This document shows, one piece after another, positions 24,139-35,238 of a stretch of DNA of 64,000 nucleotides. The stretch is from positions 21,702,620 to 21,766,619 of the forward strand of contig CM055190.1 of assembly GCA_029224185.1 (NCBI GenBank). Direction: 5' to 3'. Positions within the stretch are counted from its first letter, which is position 1; each line of letters begins with the position of its first letter. This DNA comes from Karalla daura (lineage: Eukaryota > Chordata > Actinopteri > Chaetodontiformes > Leiognathidae). The position numbers were made by a program, and so were the translations under genes. Below the pieces are notes generated by a model. It was not told where the DNA came from. It ran no database searches and saw only the letters and a program-made list of their open reading frames with translations.

Positions 24139-24191
<53 letters not shown>
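24139..24191. repeat. CT microsatellite
   Basis: About 26 CT units. A G-rich run (GGGGGGGGGGAGGGGAGGGG) is nearby at 24,010-24,029. Confidence 0.95.
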
Positions 24192-24194
<3 letters not shown>

Positions 24195-24299
24195 GGACAC
24201 CGGCAATATTTTAATGCCATTCTGTCCTCAGGTGAACGGCGAGTGGAGTGTGTCACTTTGGGATTTGATTGAATTGCAAATGAAAGTCAGCGCAGACAG

Positions 24300-24950
24300 A
24301 AGAAGGCCAGGGCTGCGCCCAGAGCTTGATCACGACGTGTTCGCTTAAGTTCATCGTCTGCGCTCACCGCGGCCGACAAGACTTGCGCTGTCTTTGTTGC
24401 GAAATGTATATTTCATGTCCTCCGCTCTCGTTGGCCAAGTCGCACGTGCCACGGCGGGCGGGATTCTTTTGACAGCCGCTCCTGGACGCTCGGGAGGAAA
24501 CCCGGGAGGATTGTGCGCGGGTTACGCAATCTGCGGACCGAGACGGCTCGTTGGACATGCGCGCGGCGGTGTGGCGCGTCGCGGCCCGCCATGGCGGCGC
24601 TTGTTTGGCGGCGGAGCGCTCAACTGCTGCCACGCGTTTGTGACCTCTGCTGCGGACTCTTGTTTTTATCATTATTCTATTGTGACTGTCAAGCCTGGCA
24701 TAGGAGAGCCTTCCGTACACGGTGACCGGTTGGACGTGGAATCCAAAGCTAACCCGGACCCTTTCGCAGACGCCGCCACCCCGGGCGCGCCTCTCTCCCT
24801 CTCGCCCCGGTCCGGGTCACGGTGTCTTTGCCCAGGGGCTCCCAGACGCGTAGATGGGAGTCGCAGATTTAACCGTCAAACCCGCAATTACTCAGCGACC
24901 CCCGGAGTCACCTGGCCACGGCGTCTGTGTAATTTACAGTGAGGGGCGTG
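24300..24950. promoter_or_regulatory. Orphan GC- and CpG-rich block
   Basis: Dense CpG (for example GCGCGCGGCGGTGTGGCGCG near 24,560-24,580) in a gene-poor region. It looks like a CpG island promoter but has no recognised gene on either side. It could be the 5' end of the left-edge gene, a non-coding RNA promoter, or an enhancer. Confidence 0.45.
24591..24725 (+). CDS. Possible small ORF (44 residues) in strong Kozak context
   Basis: GCCCGCCATGG is a near-ideal start context. The peptide starts MAALVWRRSAQLLPR, basic and like a mitochondrial or signal-anchor leader, followed by a hydrophobic stretch VCDLCCGLLFLSLFY, then stop. No splice donor of good quality is seen inside. No known family; it may be chance in CpG-rich DNA. 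Confidence 0.2.
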   Translation: MAALVWRRSAQLLPRVCDLCCGLLFLSLFYCDCQAWHRRAFRTR

Positions 24951-27900
24951 AGATGGCGATGGCATTAAGCGGGACAGGAACAATTCCATAGATCCAATTA
25001 ACATTTCTCAGTGGCGCAGTCTGCCCAGTGTCCGCCCGCATTACAAGATAGGGTCGGATTTAACGCGCATTAGAGATCATTGTGGGATTCTCAACAGGAG
25101 CAGCAGGACACGCGCCGTCTATTTTCCTCCTCTCGGCGGTCGGACGCTATTTCATCTCGAAATGAAATTAGAGTGATAGCGCTGTTTGTTTGTTTGTTTG
25201 TTTGTTTGTGGGCCGTCATCTGCCGCGGCAGGGGAATACACAGGTCAGTTTCCTCTCCTGGTTAAGAGCCTGTTTAGTGATTAATGGCCGATTTATAGTC
25301 TCTCAGAGAATTAGACAACCCCCCCACCCTCCGATTCTAAAATTATATCAGAGTCAGAGGGAGAAAAAAAAAGGAAAAACACTGTCTGGAGTGGCACTGA
25401 GTGGAGAAATTCAATCATGTGTATTTTGGGCTTTGTTCAAGGTGAATTACACAGCTGCAACGCCGGCTTATTCACACCGACAGGGAAATTCTAGGCAACA
25501 CGCGAGCATTTGTTTCGCTCCTCGGCCTGCCACCTGTACGAGGGCGCCTCGGCAGCCGAAAGCATTCCCACATTTCCATTGCTGCGCTGCGATTACGATA
25601 ATAATGCAAATCACATGCAGTTAAATCTCCCATCAGATATCCCCTCTACATTCGGGGCGGAGAGCCGTAAGTCAGATCAAAGGTGCATCCCTATGATGTC
25701 GGAGATGGCGCGCGGCCACATCTGAGCCGCGTGGTTCTCCTGACAGCCTTTGAGACTGTCGCTTCTGAGCATTTACCCTAATAACACCATCCTTTATTTC
25801 CTTCCCGCCGAACTCAATACCCCGTGTCTCGTGTTCCCGGTGTCTACATATAATCGCCGTCCCGCTGCTCGGGCAGACTTCTGCCATCAACGTGCAAATT
25901 GCTCCATTTTCGGAGCGATGGTCATCGATTGTGACACCTGTGTGTGTGTGTGTGTCGACCAAAGGGTCAGAGGCGTCACGCTAATCTCTGGCACCCGCAT
26001 ACGTCTGCCGTGTAAAAGGCCGCGTCCAGGCCGTATTGTTTTCCCGTCGAGAGGGAAGAAAGTCGGGCTCAGAACAAGCATCACGGCGACAATCTCGCTA
26101 ATCTCTGTTTGCGATGTTCTCCTCGATAATGTGCCAAACTATTGACTGTTCGTATTTGTTTTATCAGTGCCAGAGACAGTGCGGCCAACATTAAGCCGGG
26201 GAGCTCAGTCTGAGAACCTCTCCAGAGAAGCAGCATTTCGGTTTCGTCTGGTCCACGGGCCGCTGAGAAAACATCTAGGTCTCCACAGGTTGTGGAGAAG
26301 CGGAAAATGAGGAGATTTAAAAAAAAAAAAACATTTTACTTTGCACAACAGCCGGCGAGAGGGAGAGTGATTCGGCCGCACACACCGGCAACAATGAGCT
26401 GAATGTGGCTGACAGACATACCGTGTGGAAGAGTTCAGTTTGGTCAAAGTCCGACCCTGAGACAACAGGAGCAAGGCTACGTTCAGCGGCAGACGCTGGC
26501 TTTGTTGCCAATGAAAGGGGAAAAAAAGCACCGCCTGGACTCAAAAGTCCAGACTCCTTCTAGTCTGGTCGAAACTTGAAACAGATGATTCCTCTGCAAT
26601 ATCTCCACGTCTCTCCGAATCATTTTGCGGGACGTCTCAAGGACATTTTCAGTTGCTACAGACGAGTTGTCACACCAGTCATCCCCTCCTCTGTCCTCCC
26701 CATGCTTTGGAGTCTGCTTTGTCATATTCTGCAGTTGTACTTTGAATTTTGAACATTGACTCGGATCTCTTTCATGTCTTTTTGTCTCCCACTCCCAGAA
26801 GTCTTGAGCCCCAGACGTCTAGAACACATCTATGAAATAGTCTCTTGCATGTACAGATTATGCATGCACTATCTATGTCACCTCTACGCTTCCAATTGTT
26901 TTGTTTTGTTGGTTTTTTTTCACAAGATAGTCCACATTTCTAAAATTTCAATCAAGTACAACTCCTTCTTGCAGGTGTTTTCCATTTTAGTGTGTAACAG
27001 TTTCACTCCACTTCAAAGAAGATGGACATCCAAAACACTGTTTTGGTGGATATTCTGATTACATTTGCAAGAAATGTTTATATCAACAGAAGTGAAAGAC
27101 CACCTTATGAGAGTGCAAAAATGTCCCCACAATATTTGAGGTTTTTTTACATGAAGGTGTTTATACTGCCGGTTTTTATTGCAATACTTGGGTTTTGCTC
27201 ATTTTAGGGGTAACTGGGACACACCTTGTGTTCACTCACAAAGCAGAAAGAAACAAGAAACAGAAGAAACTTTTTTTCTCTGATTTCCCATGCATTTTCC
27301 ATAACTGGAACATTCTTCCAGGTTTTCCAGAATGCGTGGCAACATGTGTGGCTGCACAGTGCGCCGTTTATTACTTGATAATATCGTACACGGACTGAAC
27401 ATCCTAGCACTCTCCGGCAGATATTCCCAGTGAATCCAGGGAACTTATTTTTATCTCAACACTTGATTTAAGGACTCCACTCCTCCTCTGATGTTGTGGC
27501 GGCTCCCCACGTTTGATAAATTGCGGGAGCCACTGCGGCGGCTCCACGTGCGCCTACAGGAGGTAGTTATTCTCAACACACAGCCCATATGGCTGCTAAT
27601 TATAGTTTGGCACCGAACATTTCGGAGCGTCTAAATCGGAGCGAGGGAAGGTTACCTTGCTGCCGACCTTTCCGTATATCTGTGAGGCATCAGCTGCGAA
27701 TAGCACCAGCGGTGCCCTCGGTGACATTACTATTGTCATGAACAACATTTCACAGACCGCGGAGCAGGCCTGTCAGGCTGAGGCCGCCGCTACTGAGACC
27801 CAACAGGCTGTCAGGCTCTCGTCTGATACGATTTCTCACGGTCTTTAAAGTGACGGCTGCCGAGAGAAATGTTTGTTCAGACTGCGCTCTAAATTAAACC

Positions 27901-29860
27901 AACATCGCTTGGCCTTCCTCTCTGGCCGCTGTGCGTGTTACCTCTGGCACTTTTTCGCAAAGTCCATCACCTGAAGGTGGGGGGAGATGCCACCACCATG
28001 CTGACCATATGGCCAGCTTATTATGCACTGGCAGGGCATCTTAATGAGAGTCCACAACCCGACAGACACATTCTTTTGAGTCCAGACCAGCACAGATGCA
28101 TGCGGGTAGACCGACACATTAACACATAGGTAACATGGCTCGGCCCATGCAGACGTTAGATAAGAGATCACACGTCGCCACCAGCAAGATCGAGGATGTA
28201 AAAACGAAGGGGGGAAAAAAAAACTTGTGCATTATTCATTTCCCCTTTTACAGGCACTACAAACACCTGAAAAAAAAAACCCACAGCCAGGCACGGGCAC
28301 AGGCTGAAATCAAAGCCCTCCACTGACACCCAGTGGCAGGAGTCACACACCAAATATGTTCCGGCCAACAAGGTCGGTACAAACTACTTTCAGCCGTGCG
28401 CTGTTTGCATTCGCGTTGGAGATGCTGCCGACGCTGCCGCTGACATGCAGCCAAACTGATGCAATGCAACATAAAGGGAAACAAGTGTCTCAAGATGAAG
28501 TCTGAAACCATGAAAGTCACGCAAGAGAGGTTGGAGAGGTGGACGAGTTCAAGGCGTGACAATGGGCTCCATCCAAAACAGGTTGCATACCTGAGTGTAT
28601 AAAAGCCCAATCCAAACACCCGACAGCATCCGCACTGCCCAAGGTTATCATCTGTATAGATCACTCGGCTAAGTGTTGACTCGGTTAATTAAAAGGAGGG
28701 AGATGCAAGTGCATAGATGAGCACTCGGTGCGATAAAAGCTGTTTTTGCGAACGACCGAAAAGTCAGGCGTCAAGGTTTGTTTGTGCGTCACAATGCAAA
28801 CCTTTGTTCTGCTTCCCATACGTGGTGAAAGGTGGCCGGCGAGACTGGGGGAACGAGGAAGAGACGAGACGGGTAAAAACTACAAAAAATCCACGCGTTG
28901 CATCATGAAGGTCGTCACATTTCACGTCTGCTTTATTCCATCCACCTTCATCTCTTGGGGCTACTTTCATGCTCGTGACACATGGCGTCTCCGGCAGCTT
29001 TGTAGATTTGGAAGACATTACGCTCTCTCCGTTTCCGAAGCCTAATAACTTCCCTGGAAATGGCTCGAGGAATTGTTCGGAAATTATACGACACATTACG
29101 GGCGTCATTTAAAGCCATCACACGCGTGTGTTTATGTCACAATAAAATATGTATTCCTGCTTGTACTCGGATGAAGACTGGCAGTAAGTAGGACCTACAG
29201 ACATTGTGTTTATTGCTTCATTTTCGGTGTTAAATGGATTGCTGCTGACACTTACACTCCTCATACATCAACTTCAGCCACTAACGACATAACCGCATAA
29301 ACACTTCCACAGAGCGATGATTTGTGTTCCAACAGCAACTTAACCAGGCTTACCTAAACCAAAAAGTCACCAGCTAATTGATTCATATCTCCCTCGCATA
29401 CACAGAACTTCATAACAAATTGTGAAAATCGACACCGCATTCATTAAAAGCCGTGGTTTTCGGCCCTGGAGAAATCTGACGAATACTGATGAAAATCTAT
29501 TGTGGATGAACATCACGTAATGTCCAAATATGTCTGCGAAAATAGTTTTTGGGGAAATTAGAGCACAAATTCAAACAAATCTGGGATGCCGGTACCGTGT
29601 CCAGATGGTCCAATAGCTTTTTATTACGGCCATCATTTGAGTACAGTCGCCGTAATGAAAGGGGCTGAGGGTACAGTCGACAAAATGGCCCCACTCAGTG
29701 CTTTGTGCCATGCTTACTTCACTCACTATAACACAGGTTGCCCTGCAAGCAACAAAGGTATAAAGATATAAAGGTAAAATGTTGTTTTTCGATGTCTGAT
29801 TGGCTTTTATACGGAGAGCAATTTAGGAAATCTATTCAACAACCCACAAAGCTTTGAACT
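24951..29860. other. Non-coding stretch, possibly with conserved elements
   Basis: No supported coding exon. Parts (about 24,940-25,330, 25,600-26,170 and 27,480-27,960) are of even composition, low in simple repeats and dotted with CAATTA, TAATTA and CAAT-like words, as often seen in conserved non-coding DNA; that is inference. A TTTG tetranucleotide run is at 25,183-25,209. Confidence 0.4.
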
Positions 29861-29869
29861 CAGCCTCGG

Positions 29870-30185
29870 CCTCATGTTCATACGTACACAACCCGGGTTT
29901 ATTAACCTCTCCGTCATTGTTGGCTTAATTGTTACTGAGACAGGCATTGTTAATAGATATTCTCAGCGTACCGGGGTATTCTATTACCGTGTTTCTATTT
30001 GGCATAATTTAGAGTCTGAGAAAACAGCTAATTTCCCGTGTGCGATGCTGTGCTTCTCTTTATTGCCGAGGCTAACACCATCCCTGCAGATACCGACTGC
30101 TGTTAAGGGAGGAGGCCGCACCATTTCAAATGTTAAATACATCCTACGGTTTTAATTACAGCTGTATGTATTACATGAAGCTCGC
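29870..30185. promoter_or_regulatory. TAAT- and Sox-site-rich block
   Basis: Many homeodomain and HMG-like words close together: GGCTTAATTGTTACTG, GGCATTGTTAATAG, CAGCTAATTTCC, GGTTTTAATTACAGC. No repeats and no coding frame. Candidate enhancer only. Confidence 0.3.
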
Positions 30186-30738
30186 ACTTCAATCACATTT
30201 CAAGTGGGTGAGAGTCTGGATCGCACCTCGAGGTTGAGCACATGCTGCAGGGATCGTATGAACAAAAAGGTAGCTGTTTTACAGCGTCTGGCATTAGTGC
30301 TGCAATCCCTCCAAAAAGTTCATTACTTCACCACTACTGTCATTTTGTGTCTCAGACTGATGTTCCAGTTGTCTATGACTCGTTAGCCAGTTACTGGCCA
30401 TGTCATATCGCAGCTATATAAAACACACATACTCAACGCTGAGGTCTGATTTGCGTTTAAGCAGCCAACTCACAGTCTGTGACCTTGAAAACTGAGCACC
30501 AACTGTCTTTCACTTTCAAATGCTGGAGATTCAATTCAGTCACAAAGAGACGATATCAAAGATTTTTAAAAATCGAGCGCTGAAGATTTCCCATGGGCAC
30601 AAGAAGGGGAATTCTGCATTAATAAATCTCTGCCTTATGGGGAATTATAATGACATCTCTTGTTGTTCTGAGAAACATTGTGCCCCTGTTTCACCCTTTT
30701 CATTTCTCCATCATTTCCAAACTTGTGTTTCAGTCTTG

Positions 30739-30740
<2 letters not shown>

Positions 30741-30798
<58 letters not shown>

Positions 30799-30847
30799 GT
30801 TGTGTGTGTGTATGTGTGTGTGTGTGTGTGTGTGTGTTGTGTGTGTG
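30741..30847. repeat. GT microsatellite (about 107 bp)
   Basis: Long GT run with a few interruptions. Confidence 0.97.
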
Positions 30848-31224
30848 GCAGTCACAGACAATCTGACGAACATCAGTCACTGGGTAACATCAGCGTACAT
30901 ATAAAACTGCTAAAGCTAATTGGAGTCCCTCTAAGGTATAAAGACTTTCAGAAGCCGCCCGATTGCATGAAGACACTTGGGCCCTAAATGTTATATCTGG
31001 ACAGACAGAAACCTAAATTAGCACCAGACTTCTTATCAGCAAAACAGAGGAATTAAGTAGAAGGAACTATCCACAACACTAAAACTTCACTGTTAAATTC
31101 ACGCAATGCATGTGTATAGGACTGTAATTATAAATGAATATTAACCAGTCCAACCAATGAAGTTACATTCTGATCACTGGTTTGGGGAGAAAAAGTTGAG
31201 AGGTAACAAAATATAATGGATGTA

Positions 31225-31345
31225 TGATATAGATCAGTGTTTCTCCATTCCCGTCCTCAACGGCATGTTTTCCATGTTTAGTGCTCCAATACACCTGATT
31301 GAAATGATGATTGAAATTTCGACGATGAGGCGCTTTCCACAACTC
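31225..31345. repeat. Dispersed repeat (CTCCAATACACCTGATT type)
   Basis: CAGTGTTTCTCCATTCCCGT, then GTGCTCCAATACACCTGATT and GATGAGGCGCTTTCC match a common fish repeat with CCTGCTCCAACACACCTGATTC. Confidence 0.6.
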
Positions 31346-33013
31346 CTTGGATTCTTGGGGCAAATCACAAATTAATTTAAGTTATGTAGATGAAGACAGC
31401 CTCGCTCGCTCCTTTCCCATCAGGGAGAAAGGGACTCACCAGTATCACCAGAGACGTCCTATATCCACCTGAGAACCGTGGTGCTTGTCTAGGTGTTCAG
31501 GTCGTCGCCGTCAAGTCGCCCCTTTAAAAAAAAATCGTTTCCTGTTTGTCCCAGTTGTAATTTTGTCTCCGCTCCGCCTTATACCCATTGAACTAGTTTA
31601 ACCTGACCGCCCGAGCGAACTTTTTAGGTTTCAGTTTGTACTTTTTGCCACTCGTGACGGTGACGCCAACTTCACCTGCGGTCGCTTGGAAGTAGTACCA
31701 CATGTCGCCACACACGCTAAATGAGGTTTGCCATTAAAATGTCAGAGGGGCGCTGTTTCACCCATTTAAAGATTCCAAATAGAAACATTATATTCAAATG
31801 TGAATTAAACCGGGGGAAAATACGCGAAATTATTTTGCCACAGATATAGATGATAAAAGCAGTTATTGGTAATGTGCTGCACTTAAATAACCCTAGAATT
31901 CATTTAGCAGACGATTACCTTGTCGCAGTCAAACTCTTGATGATGATGAAGGTTGTCTTTCACAATAGTTAGAATGGAAAAAAAACAATGATGGACCCAC
32001 AGGCGTCACTGGAGGTAATCAACCCCAGCAGGTCTCCAGCCATTTAAAGGCTGTCACTCAAACACTTCTCTTTTCCATCCTTCACGGTGCATAAGTAAAG
32101 CACATTTTAATGATGGAAGAGCAGAGGGGAGCCTTTCAGTGACTCTTTGCAGATAAAGCCGTGTCTTAATCATGATGTCACAGGAAATCATAAAGTCCTC
32201 AGCTATTCTCCAGCAGCTGTTTTTGCCTCAGCTACCAAGTTTTCATCATGATGCAGCTAGGGAGCCAAAGTGGCACGAGGGAAATCACTTCTAACAGGTC
32301 CAATACGTTTTGTTTGACAACGAAAAAGGAGGAATTAAGATGTGAAAACTGTTTTTCACACAATGGGATATCAGATAGAAGTGTTTTATAAAACTTTTAT
32401 TAGTCTTCTTTGATGTTTGGTTGACTGCATCAGGTCCACAAATGACTTGAATGCCCTCGTACAAATGGAGGTTCTTAAGATAGCGGGTGTTGCACATTGT
32501 ACAGATTGGAGTGCCTATTTTAGGATAACTTGGAAGAGTAATCAAAACAATATTTTTCAAATTGGAATGTTGACATTATCTGGAGTTTTGTTTTTGCTTG
32601 TATGCAACACAGCTACTTGCCAATTCAGAAATCCAGCCAAAAAAAAAAGAAAAAAAGCCTCCAGTGATGACCTGGCAACTCATCCAGTTTCAGCTGGGAT
32701 GGACTCCAGCTCCTCAGGAGCTGTGCTGACACACTGGTTTGATGTTTTACTTTACTGCCAGCCCTTTCATATTTGTATGTAAAATACTGTTCTCACTTTC
32801 TCAAACATTGTGTAACATCACTTGTGTTACCATTATGCCCGGTTTGGCACATGAGGACATAATGTGACTTTGTGTTCCACAAGCTTTGCTAAAATGCTAG
32901 TGTGCTGTGTACAGGATTCAGAGGATGTTTAATAGTTTTAATTGTCCTCATGTAATCTCAACAGACCCTGAAAGATACAAAATGGATGGAAATTACTAAT
33001 GTGTTCAGGTTCA
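31346..33013. other. Non-coding stretch
   Basis: No gene recognised; AT-rich. A plus-oriented tail fragment of the tRNA-like repeat lies at about 32,665-32,735 (GATGACCTGGCAACTCATCC, AGCTGGGATGGACTCCAGCT). Confidence 0.45.

Positions 33014-33033
<20 letters not shown>
33014..33033. repeat. TA microsatellite
   Basis: Ten AT units, followed by a T run. Confidence 0.9.
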
Positions 33034-33047
<14 letters not shown>

Positions 33048-33884
33048 GTCAGGTCACCAAAAGCAGCATACTTCAAAAGCTGTACTTTGCATTCACACAT
33101 ACTTATTTCACTCCACTGTGACAAAATGGACACAAACACAACCTGAGTTGACCTTTTTTAATGAAAAGTCACTTCATTCGAATGAATGGCAACAGTAGAC
33201 ACAGTTATTAAATAGAGGCAATTGCAAAGCAATCATCCAATATATATTTGGGGAGAGCGGCTTCAGATGGAGGGTAAGGCAGCAGTCAAAACACTGAGCG
33301 CACCTGTGAATGTTACCAAGGCGCCTCCCATACGCACCGTCTGCATCGTAGTTTCACCTCCATGCAGTCGTCGTGGGAGGGACATTTAAAATGTGCCAGA
33401 TTATCAGTTCATCATTGATTGGAGACAGAGGTTCAGATATGACTGCGGTCACCGTTCCCCAAAAACACCAAGTATAAAAAAGAGAATAACGCCTGACCTC
33501 ACAGACTGACCCCCTCCTTCCATGTCATGCTCACAACTGAGCTTTCTGAGACGTGAAAGAAGAGATTTTCACTGCACCAGGTGCAATTATCTAGAGCATG
33601 TCAATCACCTTAGAGAGATACACACACTGGCCAGATACGGTGGCTGGAGGTGGTCTGGTGACGTGGACACGGATCTAACATCTCGGACGACCTACTATGT
33701 TGGTTTTAATTTTAAGAAAATGGGTCATCAAACATGCTGTATATTAGAACTCCTGAATACATTCTCCCCTCCCCCACACCACACACACAAACAACTCGGG
33801 CTGCCCACTGATTTGATAAAAAAGAAAGAAAACAGCGTTGGCCCGGTTGACGGTCAGACAGTCTCAGTCCTGGGGTCGGCGCCC
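33034..33884 (-). other. ddx21 3' flank, part of it 3' UTR
   Basis: No coding support. Poly(A) candidates on the minus strand are ATTAAA at 33,710-33,705 (about 175 nt after the stop) and 33,162-33,157. Confidence 0.4.
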
Positions 33885-34175
33885 TCAGTAGTCAAAAGCT
33901 TGGCTGAAGCTGCGCTTTTGTCCTCCTCTGTTGCCGCCGCCGCCGCCTCCTCCTCCTCCTCTCCGGAAGCCGTTACTCCGGCCGCCGCCACTACGGCCGC
34001 CGCTGCCGCGGCCGCCGCGTCCCCCGAAACTGCGCCCGCGTCCGCCCCTGAATCCTCCGCCGCCGCTCCGGCCTCCGCTGCCTCGGTCGCCGCGGTTACT
34101 GAACTGCTTCTCCTCCAGCTCCGGGAGCTCCTCGGCCACGGTCAGCTGCCAGCGGCGGCCGTCCTTCCAGTTCTC
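33885..34175 (-). CDS. ddx21: ddx21 coding exon 16 (RGG tail)
   Basis: Residues 673-768 and stop. It begins ENWKDGRRWQLTVAEE (conserved), then a Gly/Arg/Ser-rich RNA-binding tail with a run of nine Gly, and ends FSQAFDY. GC- and CpG-rich. The acceptor is TTGTCTCCAG. Confidence 0.93.
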   Translation of the reverse strand, partial: ENWKDGRRWQLTVAEELPELEEKQFSNRGDRGSGGRSGGGGFRGGRGRSFGGRGGRGSGGRSGGGRSNGFRRGGGGGGGGGNRGGQKRSFSQAFDY

Positions 34176-35153
34176 CTGGAGACAAAGGGGCGAGGGGAGA
34201 GGGCGAGGGGAGAAACATTCAGACGCCGCCACAGGCACTTCACCGTCACCGGAGCGGTTAACGTGAACGGCCCGCGGCGCGCCTCCACCGGACTCACCTG
34301 CATCTCCTTGACTTTGTCGACCGGGACGTCGAAACAAACTCCCTGTCAAGAGAACGAGAGCAGACGAGAGGGGCGGGTTGGTGAGCGTTTCAGTCAGACG
34401 CTGCGCCTGCCGTGCCATCGAAACAAGAGGCGCGGTGGGCACGGTGGCACCTGCACACAGCTTTCTCACGTTTGCCTAAGTGGCGTTTTCTCATTTTCTT
34501 CCCGTGGCTTTTGCCTTTCGCACCTGATTTTTATTTGTTCTTCTTCCTCCATCTCACTTTTAAATTTCGAATAATGAGTCGTGTGCCTTTTGTGGCTTCA
34601 GCAGATGAATCAAGGGAAGATTTTCATAAAACACTCGATTTGCACGACTTTCTCCATTTGAATTCAATGCCCTGAAACTTGTCTAAATTCATGTGGTGCA
34701 CACAAAGTTTTGTACTCTGCGCGTGGAGTGTGGCGATTACAACCTGAAGGAGAAAAGTAAACGCTCTACTCCGGTAGAATAGAGTGCGTTTACATACCAT
34801 TTTGCCTTTGAGGAAGGTCATCCAGTGAATGTGGTTCTCGAACTGATCCCCAAGCTGCTCTCTGATGGTTCTCCAGGCATAAGTCAGACCGTGCATCTCC
34901 TGAGAACACACCAACTGCATGGTGGTGTAACCCTGCAGACACGGGAGAGAAAACAGGTGGGACCGCATTAATAACGGCACAACAAATTCAGGACGGGAGC
35001 TAAAGGACAAACGTCGAGCGATTTTAAAGTATGTGAGGGGATAAACCACTTGGCTGTAGTTATTCAACCTTTTCAAGGTCCGGAGTAAAGCCCTAATTAA
35101 AGCCACGGTCCAGATTTGTTAGCTTTAATTTGTGTGCGTATAATTAAACTGAG

Positions 35154-35238
<85 letters not shown>

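Noticed and set aside
24394..24942. 182-residue plus-strand open frame
   Set aside because: Lies in CpG-rich DNA, where stops are rare; no domain or homologue recognised. Only the short Kozak-context ORF inside it was kept, at low confidence.
30520..30987. 155-residue frame with poly(Cys-Val)
   Set aside because: Translation of the GT microsatellite.
33522..34574. 350-residue plus-strand open frame rich in Ala/Pro
   Set aside because: It is antisense to the Gly/Arg-rich last exon of ddx21; GC bias removes stops.
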